From Budorcas taxicolor (taxonomy: Eukaryota > Chordata > Mammalia > Artiodactyla > Bovidae), in NCBI RefSeq assembly GCF_023091745.1, contig NC_068926.1:47516001-47580000 (forward strand): a DNA stretch of 64,000 nucleotides, in the 5' to 3' direction. This document shows positions 11,765 through 21,850 of the stretch, in pieces. Positions within the stretch are counted from its first letter, which is position 1. Each line of letters begins with the position of its first letter. The notes under the pieces were generated by a model. That model saw only the letters and a program-made list of their open reading frames with translations, was not told where the DNA came from and did not search any database. The translations under genes and the position numbers were made by a program.

Positions 11765-12300
11765 TAGTGACTTTATTCGGAAGGTCAGGCATCCTAGAAG
11801 ATGGCAGGCTGGCACCATAGTACCCTAGAGGACTATCTTTTTGGAGTCTGGATGCCAGCTTTTTGTTTAGAGAACAGAGAAGGGGAGGAGATGAAGTAAA
11901 GTAAAAACACCGAAAGTCTTTCAGAGTAAATCCTGCTTGCCCAGCATCAGGGAAGGGATGTGTTATTTCTTTTTCGCAGCCATTCCCAGGTGGGCAGGGT
12001 CAGAATGTCTCCCTATGAAATGAACAAAGGCTCTTGACATCCAGGCAGAGGGGCAGGTTCCCTGAGGCAAGCCGGTATGGAAGCTTATAGCTGTAGATGG
12101 CATCGTTTTAGTTATGACAGTAATAAAAGCAACAGAGACCAAAGGTTAAAGTAAGAGAAACAGATGCAACGTGAAGTGAGATTCTTTTCTTCCTTGTCAC
12201 ATATCTTCTGTATACACTGGTGGGCAATAGGCAGGAAAGCCCAGTGGGAAAACCCTCTGGTGGGAGTTTCTCCCTAATGCACCCCGTGGGGTGCATTCTG
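11765..12300 (-). mobile_element. LTR-like element, copy A (family unresolved)
   Basis: A GACTTTATTCGG motif near 11770 (poly-A signal on the - strand) lies about 340 bases before a block at 12112-12205 homologous to 13440-13525. The same motif-to-block spacing occurs in copy B, so both look like copies of one LTR-type repeat. No coding sequence. Boundaries are approximate and the family name is unknown to me. Confidence 0.5.
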
Positions 12301-12565
12301 AGGATACATGATGGATCCTAAGTTCTGGTGTCTCACTCCCATCCCCACAGTCATTTGTCACCGAAGGGTCCCAGCTGGCACATCTGGGATCCCATTCTTG
12401 GTGATCAACTGGGGAAGGGCTGTGATTCATCTATGTGTGTCAGCGAGCTCCCCGTGGCCATAGAGCGCCTGCAGTTAGATTCCAGTAGCAAGCGTCAAGG
12501 ACGTACTAGAATGGCCGTCTCTTCTCTGGGCAAGCCTGTAATTAGGGTCTTGTTTTTGGAAACAC

Positions 12566-12773
12566 GATGGTGGTGGTGGTGGTTTAGTCGCTAAGTCGTG
12601 TCCCACTCTTGTGACCCCATAGACTGCAGCCCTCCAGGCTCCTCTGTCCATGGGATTCTCCAGGCAAGAATACTAGAGTGGTTGCCTCCTCCAGGGGATC
12701 TTCCTGACCCAGGGATCAAACCTAGGTCTCCTGCGTTGCAGGCAGATTCTTTACCCACTGAGCTATGAGGGAA
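12566..12773 (-). mobile_element. Bov-tA SINE
   Basis: + strand order: (GGT)n tail, TTTAGTCGCTAAGTCGTGTC, body complement, head complement ending CACTGAGCTATGAGGGAAG. A 7-bp duplication, GAAACAC, lies at 12559-12565 and 12774-12780. Confidence 0.92.
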
Positions 12774-12808
12774 GAAACACAAAGGTATGGCTTATTCCTG
12801 GGCATGGA

Positions 12809-13027
12809 GAGGCACTGTCGTTCAGAGGCTCAGTTGTGTCCGACTCTTTGCGACCCTGTGGACTGCAGCACACCAGGCTTCCCTGTCCTTCACCATCTCC
12901 CAGAGTTTGCTCAAACTCATGTCCATTGCATTGATGATGCCATCCAACCAGCTCATCGTCTGTCGCCCCCTTCTCCTCCTGCCCTCAGTCTTTCCCAACA
13001 TCAGGGTCTTTTCTAATGAAGGGGCAT
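12809..13027 (-). mobile_element. BovB LINE 3' fragment (ART2-like)
   Basis: Reverse complement of the BovB 3' end: GTTGTGTCCGACTCTTTGCG, then TTTGCTCAAACTCATGTCCA, stopping after CAGGGTCTTTTCTAATGAAG. About 219 bases survive. Confidence 0.9.
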
Positions 13028-13079
13028 GACTGTTACCAGATGCAAGTGGTGTGCCCGATGTACAGTGAGGCCACACCAC

Positions 13080-13540
13080 AAGTTTGGGATTTGGGGCAGA
13101 GAAAGGTTTATTGCAGGGCCACACAAAGAGACAGGTGACTCGTGCCTCCAAACCTCAAACTCCACAAAGTGTTTCAGCAAAGCATTTTAAAAGGCAAGGT
13201 GGGCGGGGTGGGGGTGGGGGTTGGTTGTTGCAGGAATCTTGGTGTTGGAATCCTTTGTTCTTACAACTATCCACTTAGGTCACCTCATGATGTTCCAGTA
13301 AATCTCCAGCAAGACAAATGCATTCTCTGTTCTGCAACTTTTTAACTCTCTATGAATGGAAAAATGTTAACGTTTAAAGGTCAAAGCCTTGAGAAGGGTT
13401 CTCTGGTGTATTTCAAGCTATAGGCAACATTTCTAACTTGTAACAAAAGCAATAAGATACAAAAGTTAAAGTTAAAAAAATTAAAACAGATTCAGTGTGA
13501 GTGAGATTTGTTCTTCCCTATCACTTGACTTGAACAGGGC
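13080..13540 (-). mobile_element. LTR-like element, copy B (family unresolved)
   Basis: Has GAAAGGTTTATTGCAGGGCC near 13104-13123 and, about 328 bases on, the block shared with copy A (AAAAGCAATAAGATACAAAAG ordering, then AGTGAGATT...CTTCCCTATCAC). It contains the G-rich run at 13201-13220. Boundaries and family are uncertain. Confidence 0.5.
13201..13220 (+). other. G-quadruplex motif
   Basis: Four G-runs of 3, 4, 5 and 5 separated by single bases (C, T, T). Runs this tight fit the strongest class of G4 motif, on the transcribed-RNA sense strand of TMEM132D. Confidence 0.8.
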
Positions 13541-13792
13541 ATCCTCCCTGCCCCAATTTCATTTCCTATCAGATTTCATGCAAGGCACTACGTGGATATA
13601 ACCCTCTTGTGATTGGATGCTTCGATGAATAGGACTGTCCTGGGTATGGATGTGTTCTTCATACATCTGAGTTATCATTGCAGAGTCATGTCAACCCTTT
13701 CTTTTAGAACACTGTTGAGATTAGCCTGGCGTCATTCACGTGTGCAACATACAAATACCTGTAACTAATTAGTCTTTAACTAATGGTGTGGA

Positions 13793-14103
13793 CTTCCATA
13801 GTGGTCCAGTGATTGGGAATCTGCATTTACGGGACTTCCCTGGTGGTTCCAGTTGTTATGAATCTGCCTGCCTATGCAGCAAAGGTTCAATCCCCGATCC
13901 CGGACGATCCCCCTTGCCTCGGGCAACTAAACCGTGCGCCACAACTCCTCAGCCCACGCCATGGAGCCTGTGCTCTGCAGCGAGAGAGGCCCATGCACTG
14001 CAACTCGAAAGCAGCCTGTGGGTGCTGCAACTAAAGAAAACCTGCACGCAGCAGTGAAGACCCAGCACAGCCGAAAATAAAAGTAAATAAAATTATTTTT
14101 AAA
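13793..14103 (+). mobile_element. CHR-type SINE with duplicated head
   Basis: A partial head (GGACTTCCATAGTGGTCCAG at 13791-13810) is followed at 13832 by a second head and a full body (GGGCAACTAAACCGTGCGCC, CAGCACAGCCGAAAATAAAAG). Two nested or tandem copies are likely. Confidence 0.85.
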
Positions 14104-14944
14104 AAACATAATGATGTGTCACACGTCTAGTGGGGATCCATTCCACACTGAAGATGACTCCAAAATCTAGTCCTATTAGAATACTTACTGTATTCTTGAT
14201 TATGAATCCTCAGTGGCACAGTTGACTCTCTTTCTTTTGGTGGGATCATGACTACTGGTTATAAAATTTGATTGGCAAATTCCAGCCACTGACTAGCTTG
14301 GAAGAAGGCAGTCCACAAACAAGCCAGTCCATCCCAGAAGCTCTATTTAAAAAGACTCACATATAGAACCATGTATTTCCTCTGTCAGGGTGAAATCAAC
14401 TTATCACCGAGAGGCATAACATTTAATCAAAAGTGTAAAATAGTGGAGAGTACTGCTTTAGGCAAATACTCCACAGAAGAACCCAGGGCTCTCAAATAAG
14501 CACTTTCTGATTGAATAAATAACTTAACAGAATCATATTAAAAGCATCTCAGCTACCCAATGTTTGCACAACTCAATACTTTAAAGAGTGCTTTTTCCCT
14601 GATGGGAAACACTGTATGTTTCTTGAGGCTTCCAGAAACATGTACTATCTGAAGAAATGTCTGTTGGTAAAAATAAATTATTAAGGTTTTCCCTGCATCT
14701 GTCATTCAATGTGGATTTAGACCTTTCTAGAGAGAACTACTGAAAAAATTTTGTAATATTGTTGTGAACCATGGTATCCCTCTAGTTTTGTTTTTAGACT
14801 CGAGCATTTTTTCCATTCTAGGAAATACATTTTCTACTACAGAACTGAGCTGGTTTGAACAAATTTTCACCTCTTTATTTTTTTCCCTTGTTGGCTTTTT
14901 AAAATTTTAAAAAGGAATTAATTAACAAGGGAGTATTGCATTGT
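14104..14944. other. AT-rich intronic sequence, nothing recognised
   Basis: No exon, RNA gene or clear repeat family was seen. Confidence 0.45.
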
Positions 14945-15170
14945 AAGGACTTTTCTGGGAGCTCAGCTGGTAAAGAATCCACCTGCAATGCAGGAGACCC
15001 TGGTTTGATCCCTGGGTTGGGAAGATCCCCTGGAGGAGGGCATGGCAACCCACTCCAGGATTCTTGCCTGGAGAATCCCATGGACAGAGGAGCCTGGCGG
15101 GCTACAATCCATGGGGTTGCAAAGAGTCAGATACTGACTGATCGACTAAGCACAGCACAGCTCGGAGCAT
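14945..15170 (+). mobile_element. Bov-tA SINE
   Basis: AAGGACTTTTCTGGGAGCTC head, standard body, and a GATCGACTAAGCACAGCACAG tail region. An imperfect flank repeat (GCATTGTAA before, GCATTGCAA after) may be its target duplication. Confidence 0.9.
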
Positions 15171-15217
15171 TGCAAGCATGACACCGTAAGTGTCTGCATT
15201 CCGAAAGGAAAGAAGGA

Positions 15218-16844
15218 TGCCGGGGTCCAGCGCCGGTGGATCCAGGGGAATTCGAAGGTGGGGACGGAGTCGGCGTCTTTGGAAAAATACATATTTAATC
15301 ACAGATATAGAGAGATTAGAAATGGATAGGGTAGTAGGAAGATTAGTGGAGAAAAAGAGGCTGAATAATTTGGATTACGTGGAATAGCATCCATGCTCCA
15401 GATGGGAACTCAGCCAGAAAAACGGGAGCAAGAAAGAAGCAACATGGGGGAATCAGTCTTTCTGGAAACTGATCCATTTTCTTTATTTTTGGGTTTGCTT
15501 ATATACCTTTTGTTACACATAGGGATGAATACAGAGTCACAGGGGGGTCAGCAGTCCTGACCTTTATCAAAATCAGGTGCTTCACATAAATGTATAAAAA
15601 AGGTACATCATCTTCTGGCCATGAGTGAGACCTGCTGACATTTTATGATCCTTACTTTCTGATAACCAAAAAACTTATTTCTTCCAAGGGTGTTTTTTCT
15701 TAAACCAGGTACCACCCTCCAAATAAAGTTACATTCCTATAGGGTGAGGGTGCAGTGAGTTACAATCAAGAAAGGAATTTATTTAACCCAAGGTTAACAT
15801 GATTAGTCTTAAAGGTTAATACTTATTTCTCCTATATGCTTAAAGGTTAATACTTATTTCTTCCTATATGCTAGTTATATTCATTATAAGGGTAGGGAAC
15901 ATGGAGATTCAGCAGCAAACATCAGCCCAACAAATGAAAATCCTTTCACCAATGCTTCCCTTAAGATCTATTTAGTCTTAAGATAGTGATAAAGTTACAT
16001 TTTTACATAGCAAGGACACAGTGATTTATAACAAAGTACAGTGATCTATTACAAAAGAGAAAATCCATTAGCTCAAAAAGTCTAGTATTGCTAACATCAA
16101 AAAATACTGTATTTCCTTTTCTATATTCCAAATACATTGATTAATATATTCCCAGGTGCCTAAGGATATGGAGGCCTGGCGGCAATCATTGACTCAATAA
16201 GAAGAAAAAGCCCTATGCTAATTAAGATTCTCAAAATACTCCAAAACTCTCTGTGCTGTTTATGGTTAAGAGGGAGTAAACAATCTTGTGGCAGGAGTAT
16301 GGATAATCCTGTCACACAAGCTAGTCTGTCAGCAGAGAGGTTTGACCTGAGACATCCTTGTCCCACCAAGAGCAGGGAATTAGCAGCAATTATTGACACA
16401 ACAAAGGAAAAACCCTTCACCAATATAATTCCTAACCAACTCACTATACTAATAGTTTCTAATTCCCCAAAAGAATTTGCCTTTAGTAAGTCTGAAACAT
16501 CTCATGCCTCTCGGATTGGGAGGCTGTAAACAATCACATGTGGCTGGACGAACCTATACAGGTGGGCTTCAGAGGAGTCCGTAAGCTGAAACACTCTTGT
16601 CCTGCCCAGGAATTTTTATTGACTTGGAGCTGCAAGTTAACTCCTTCTCCGAGAGAAATGGTTATGGGGGAGAGCCCCCCGTAAAGTCAGAGGTGTAGGT
16701 GAGAGCATAAAACAGACTCTGGTTTTGGGGTTAGATGCTCGGGAACAGGGGGTTTCCTGAGGTTTGATCGCGCCTTTGCGTATGCCAAGCCTCCTTCCTC
16801 ATGACCTTTGCCATGGGCGGAGTTCTTCACGCTGGCCCCCGGCA
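15218..16844 (-). mobile_element. Solo LTR of an endogenous retrovirus-type element
   Basis: Bounded by TG...CA with a perfect 8-bp inverted terminal repeat: TGCCGGGG at 15218-15225 and CCCCGGCA at 16837-16844. Purine-rich flanks (GAAGGA before, GAAAGGA after) may be a decayed target duplication. At 1,627 bp it is long for an LTR. It contains no gag-, pol- or env-like frame, so it is best read as a solo LTR. On the - strand its start recalls the bovine ERV2-class LTR called BTLTR1, from memory; strand is therefore tentative. Internal imperfect repeats are described in the findings. Confidence 0.7.
15808..15870. repeat. Tandem duplication of a 31/32-bp unit
   Basis: CTTAAAGGTTAATACTTATT followed by TCTCCTATATG is repeated at once with a single extra T. 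It lies within the LTR. Confidence 0.95.
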
Positions 16845-16947
16845 GAAAGGAGCATCTTGCAAACAGGTGATTGTGTTGTGTCTGATTGTTGCTAAAGAGT
16901 TCTAAAAATTGGGGGCAAAATTGATATCTAAGAAAGTATTTTGCAAT

Positions 16948-17082
16948 CTTTAATGTATAAATCACCTGGGGATCTTACTAGCACCCAAATTTTGATTTAG
17001 TAAGCGTGGAGTGGGACCTATACCGCTGCATTTTTAATAAGTTCCTAGGTCCCTCAAGTGCTTCTGGTCCATTTTGCATAGC
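16948..17082. mobile_element. MER20-like hAT remnant
   Basis: TAAATCACCTGGGGATCTTA, GTGGAGTGGGACC and TGCATTTTTAATAAGTTCCT follow the remembered order of a MER20-type miniature. Old and diverged. Confidence 0.5.
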
Positions 17083-17264
17083 TAGGTTTTCTTTTCTTTT
17101 TAATTTTCTTTTGTACTGGCATATAGTTGACCTCTTTTTTTTTTTAAGGCTACATCTTGAGTATGTTGGTAGCTTTTGGTGGCTTTTTCAATAGAATGGC
17201 CAGATTATCATTTCTGAAAGCAGTATGATTAATATATACACACGTGTATTGAACATTTCTACAA

Positions 17265-17460
17265 AATAGCTCATGGAATTTTGTCAACAATTGTATGAGG
17301 TGCATGCTGTTATTATCCCCATTTTATAGATTAAAGAAACTGAATTTAAGAAAATTTATATGATTTCCTAATGTTACCGAGCCAAGGAGACAGAAAACTA
17401 TTGAAGGGTTATACTTCAGTATAACCTGGTCAGAAACCCAGGCCACCTGACCCAGAGCCT
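17265..17460 (-). mobile_element. MIR SINE
   Basis: ATTATCCCCATTTTATAGAT followed by AAAGAAACTGAATTTAAG is the reverse complement of the MIR core; GAAACCCAGGCCACCTGACC follows as the complement of its head. Confidence 0.7.
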
Positions 17461-17482
17461 GTTTTCTTAAAAAAAAAAAAAA

Positions 17483-17716
17483 AACAAAAAACCCCACAAA
17501 ACTTATTTAGCTGTTTTGGGCCTTAGTTGAGGCATGCGGAATCTTCCTTGAGGCGCACAGGCTGTCTTGTTTAGGGGAGCGGACATAGTAGTGGCGGCAC
17601 GCGGGCTTAGTTGCCCTGTGGTATGCGGGATCTTAGTTCTCTGACAAAGGATCGAACCCGTGTCCCCTGCATTGCAACGCAGATTCTTAACCACTAAACT
17701 ATAAGGGAAGTTCCTT
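17483..17716 (-). mobile_element. CHR-type SINE
   Basis: Reverse complement: A/T-rich end near 17463-17510, GGGCTTAGTTGCCCTGTGGT, GGATCGAACCCGTGTCCCCT, ending TAAGGGAAGTTCC. Confidence 0.85.
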
Positions 17717-18007
17717 AGAACCTGTTTCTTAACCTTCCCTTCACTGCCTGATTTTCATGTTCAATTTTTTTTCTTAAAGTGGTGGTAGAAAATGAGTTAA
17801 TTATTGGCTGTTTATTCCTTGTTTCATTAATATTAACAGGACATAAATTGAGAGGAAAATAAATTAAGTATTTGTGTGTATTGGGGTGTGGCAATTTCTC
17901 TAACTCATATTTATGCTCAGAGATGCATAGAAAGGAAATTACTTCTTTCTAATGCCCTAATTAGTGCTTTGACAGTAAATCAGTTCCCATTTTGCTGTGA
18001 AGCCAGG

Positions 18008-18170
18008 CATTTTAGAGGTTAAGAGCACACATTCTAGAACCTGGCAGGCTCCTCCAAATCCAGGCACAGGTACTTTTGAGCTCAGTGAGCCAAGCATCTT
18101 CAATTGTCTTGGCCTTAATTTTCCTAACTGCTAAATGGGGACAATATACTCCTTACCTTGGTGCTACACG
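18008..18170 (+). mobile_element. MIR SINE
   Basis: TTAGAGGTTAAGAGCACACA, TCCAAATCCAGGCAC and CTAACTGCTAAATGGGGACA match MIR in sense order. Confidence 0.65.
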
Positions 18171-18189
18171 AACACTGAAAGAAAGTAAA

Positions 18190-18398
18190 TGTGAAAGGTG
18201 CTCAGCTGTGTCCGACTCTTTTCAACCCCATGGACTGACTGTAACCTGCCAGGCTCCTTTGTCCCTATAATTCTCCAGGCCAGAATACTGGCATAGGTAA
18301 TCTTTCCCTTCTCCAGGGTATCTTCCCAACCCAGGGATCGAACCCAGGTCTCCCTCATTGCAGGCGGATTCTTTAGCAGCTGAGCCACCAGGGAAACC
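18190..18398 (-). mobile_element. Bov-tA SINE
   Basis: Tail complement (GTGCTCAGCTGTGTCCGACT), body complement, and head complement ending GCTGAGCCACCAGGGAAACC. Confidence 0.92.
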
Positions 18399-18582
18399 CT
18401 GAACAGTATCACACGGACACTGAACAATATCATGAATAAATAAAGTGTCTGACACATGGCAAAAACACAACAGATGTTACTTTCTCTCCCTCACTTTTCC
18501 TCCAAAGAAACCAGAATGCAAAAGTGTAAATACCAGAAAGAATAAAATAAGTTGAACAGGGCTGTTCAGGTTTTATTTACTT

Positions 18583-18799
18583 TGTGTGTGTGCATGCTCA
18601 GTTGTGTCCGACTCTGTGATTACATGGACTGTAGCCCCCATGTTCCTCTCTTCATGGAATTTTCCAGGCAAACATACTGGAGTGGGGTTGCTGTTTTCTC
18701 TTCCAGGGGATCTTCCTGACCCAGGGATCAAACCCACGTCCCTTGCATCTCCTGCATTGGCAGGCAGATTCTTTACCACTGTACCACCTGGGAAGCCAC
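18583..18799 (-). mobile_element. Bov-tA SINE
   Basis: Begins with a short GT run and CATGCTCAGTTGTGTCCGAC, ends TTTACCACTGTACCACCTGG. The TCCTGCATTGGCAGGCAGAT block is typical. Confidence 0.92.
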
Positions 18800-20221
18800 T
18801 TTTTGTACTTTAGGAATAAAATGTTCACAGCAAACCTGAGGGAGCAGACACTACTGTTTTTATTAGCTCCATGACATCCTCTGGGGAACCTTCTATATCT
18901 CCTGCCATAACCCCTCAGTCCAAGACACATGTGAGATTGAATCCACCACAGTGTCAGGGTGGAAATGTGACTCAGGCCTGGCCAACTAGCATACTCCATT
19001 TCCTTGACCTATGTGATTGGTTGAGTTTTGAGCACATGACCTGCTCTGGGCCAGTGATCATCAGGTCTGGGATTCTGAAGTGTTTAAGGAAGAGAAACTA
19101 CTACTTTCAGTGGATTTTTCCTTGGGAGGCGATAAGCCAGGAGCTGCTAGGGGCCACTGGCCTGAGTGAATCACCCTGAACATAGATCCATTCATTTTGT
19201 AGGAAGCACTTACAAGGATGGTGCTGCTAGTGTGCCTGAACCTTGACTTTTCATGCTTCTGGACTTTTTAGATTTTGGGTTAAAGAAATTGCTTACTTGC
19301 TTAAGTTGATAGATTTGGATTTTTTAACAGCTTTTACAAAAATGCAGATAAGCAAGCAAGCAGCACTTAGCAAACACCTGAGAATGTGGGTCCTGTCCCC
19401 ATTTATGTGCAGATGTTTGATCTGAGACATAAAGCATGCAGGGACAACATCAGATGAGAACTCTAAAGGACTCTGTCAAGAAGTGCAAAATGACAGGTTT
19501 CATGGCACAGAAGAAACTGAGTGTGCCCTCTTCTCTAGAACGCAGATTAAGTTCCTTCATCTGTATGGAGAGCAAAAGCCTTCCATGATGAAATGGCTCA
19601 TGATCCCTTTTATGGGCTGCCATGTATGGTGGTTTAGGTTGTGCACTGTGCAAATGCTCTGATGCTAGAGGAGTCATGGAGCTAAAGGCCAGTCTGTGAT
19701 GTGCTCAGTGAACTGTGCTGGCTAACATGAGCCTGTACTGGCCTGGGAAGAGGGACACTTACTTCTAATTAACACAAATGTTTTATATGTTAGTTAGTTT
19801 CAGGCCTGGCAGAATTCCACCTTAGTGTTAACCTGCTCCATTACTACACCCAGATGCCGAATGTCCCCAAAAACTAGATGCTATGATCATGCGGATTGGT
19901 CCCCGTGTTAATTCATTGACAACTGTGTTAGTTTTCTATTGCTTTTAGTGACTTGAGATGACACAAATTTGCTATCTTTCAGTTCTGTAGGTTTGATGTC
20001 CGACACAGGTCTCTCTGAGCTAAAAACAAGGGGTCATTGCAGCAGCATTCCTTTCTGGAAGTTTTAAGGAGAATGTTTCCTTGATTTTTCCAGCTTCTAG
20101 AAGTTGCCTTCATTCCTTGGCTCCTGGCTCACTACCTCCTTCAACATCCAAGACAGTATGTTGCGTCTTTCATATCCCATCACTCCAGCTTCCATTTCTG
20201 CCTCCCTCTTCCACTTTTTAC
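18800..20221. other. Intronic sequence, mostly unrecognised
   Basis: No exon was seen. From about 19920 to 20215 the sequence has the look of an old LTR or LINE remnant (TTCAGTTCTGTAGGTTTGAT region), but I could not name it. Confidence 0.4.
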
Positions 20222-20565
20222 AATTTGAAGTATAGTTGATGTACAGTATTATGTTACAGGTGTATAATACAGTCATTCACAATTTTTAAAGTTTATATGC
20301 CATTTATGGTTATAAAATATTGGCCTGTGTTGTACAGTATACCTTGTAGCTTATTTTATACCTAATACTTTGTACCTCTTACTCCTCCCCCCCTTTATTG
20401 TCGCTCCTGCTTCCCCCTCCCCACAGGAAACCTCTAGTTTGTTCTCTGTATCTGTAAGTCTGCTTCTTTTGGTTATATTCACTAGTTGGTTGTAGTTTTT
20501 TAGATTACACATATTAGTGCTTAAAACAGTATTTGTCTTTCTCTCTGACTTATTTCCCTTAGCAT

Positions 20566-21372
20566 CAGTTCAGTTCAGTCACTCAGTCGTGTCCGACTCT
20601 TTGAGACCCCAAGAATCACAGCATGCCAGGCCTCCCTGTCCATCACCACCTCCCGGAGTTCACTCAAACTCATGTCCATCGAGTCGGTGATGCCATCCAG
20701 CCATCTCATCCTCTGTTGTCCCCTTCTCCTCCTGCCTCCAATCCCTCCCAGCATCAGAGTCTTTTCCAATGAGTCAACTCTTTGCATGAGGTGGCCAAAG
20801 TATTGGAGTTTCAGCTTTAGCATCATTCCTTCCAAAGAAATCCCAGGGCTGATCTCCTTCAGAATGGACTGGTTGGATCTCCTTGCAGTCCAAGGGACTC
20901 TCAAGAGTCTCTCCAACACCACAGTTCAAAAGCAGCAATTCTTCGGCGCTCAGCTTTCTTCACAGTCCAACTCTCGCATCCATACATGACCACAGGAAAA
21001 ACCATAGCCTTGACTAAACGGACCTTAGTCGGCAAAGTAATGTCTCTGCTTTTCAATATGCTATCTAGGTTGGTCATATCTTTTCTTCCAAGGAGTAAGC
21101 GTCTTTAATTTACTGGCTGCAATCACTATCTGCAGTGATTTTGGAGCCCAAAAAGATTAAGTCTGACACTGTTTCTACTGTTTCCCCATCTATTTCCTAT
21201 GAAATGATGGGACCAGATGCTATGATCTTCGTTTTCTGAATGCTGAGCTTTAAGCCAACTTTTTCACTCTCCACTTTCACTTTGATCAAGAGGCTTTTTA
21301 GTTCCTCTTCACTTTGTGCCATAAGGGTGGTGTCATCTGCATATCTGAGGTTATTGATATTTCCCCCAGCAA
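20566..21372 (-). mobile_element. BovB LINE, 5'-truncated, nested in L1
   Basis: Starts with the complement of the pentamer tail (CAGTTCAGTTCAGTCACTCA) and runs to the complement of the reverse transcriptase YADD region (TCATCTGCATATCTGAGGTT at 21332-21351). An 11-bp duplication of L1 sequence, TCCCTTAGCAT, lies at 20555-20565 and 21373-21383. Stops break the frame. Confidence 0.95.
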
Positions 21373-21458
21373 TCCCTTAGCATAATAGCCTCCAAGTCTA
21401 TCCATGTTGCTGCAAATGGCAGAATTTTATTCTTTTTATGACTGAGTAGTATTTTGAT

Positions 21459-21790
21459 GGGCTTCCTGGTAGCTCAGCTGGTAGAGAATCTGCCTGCAAT
21501 GCAGGAGACCCTGGTTCGATTCCTGGGTCGGGAAGATTCCCCTGGAGAAGAGATAGGCTACCCACTGCAGTATTCTTGGGCTTCCCTGGTGGTTCAGATG
21601 GTAAAGAATCCGCCTGCAATACAGGAGACCTGGGTTTGATCCCTGGGTTGGGACGATCCCCTGGAGGAGGGCATGGGAACCCACTCTAATATTCTTTGCC
21701 TGGAGAATCCCCATGGACAGCAGAGCCTGGCGGGCTACAGCCCATGGGATTGCAGAGAGTCGGACACGACTGAGTGAGCACAGCACAGTA
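21459..21790 (+). mobile_element. Two Bov-tA SINEs, head-to-tail
   Basis: The first copy (from GGGCTTCCTGGTAGCTCAGC) stops inside its body at ...GCAGTATTCTTGG, where a second complete copy (GGCTTCCCTGGTGGTTCAGA at 21589) begins. The pair ends GACTGAGTGAGCACAGCACAG. AGTATT flanks both ends and is a plausible short target duplication. Confidence 0.9.
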
Positions 21791-21850
21791 TTCCATTGTA
21801 CGTACATACCATCTTTTTAATCCATCCATCTGTGATACTTAGGTTGCCTC

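Larger units (their letters stand above)
20222..21850 (-). mobile_element. L1 3' part, broken by BovB and SINE insertions
   Basis: Three pieces read as one L1 on the - strand: 20222-20565 (3' UTR complement, GAAGTATAGTTGATGTACAG), 21373-21458 (CATGTTGCTGCAAATGGCAG) and 21787-21850 (TTCCATTGTACGTACATACC). The gaps hold the BovB piece at 20566-21372 and the SINE pair at 21459-21790. Sense-oriented L1-like words at about 21870-21995 may be a separate fragment or an inverted 5' end. Confidence 0.82.

Noticed and set aside
15190..15387. Arg-rich open frame at the left end of the LTR
   Set aside because: It spans the LTR boundary (15218) and has no similarity to a retroviral or host protein that I can recognise.
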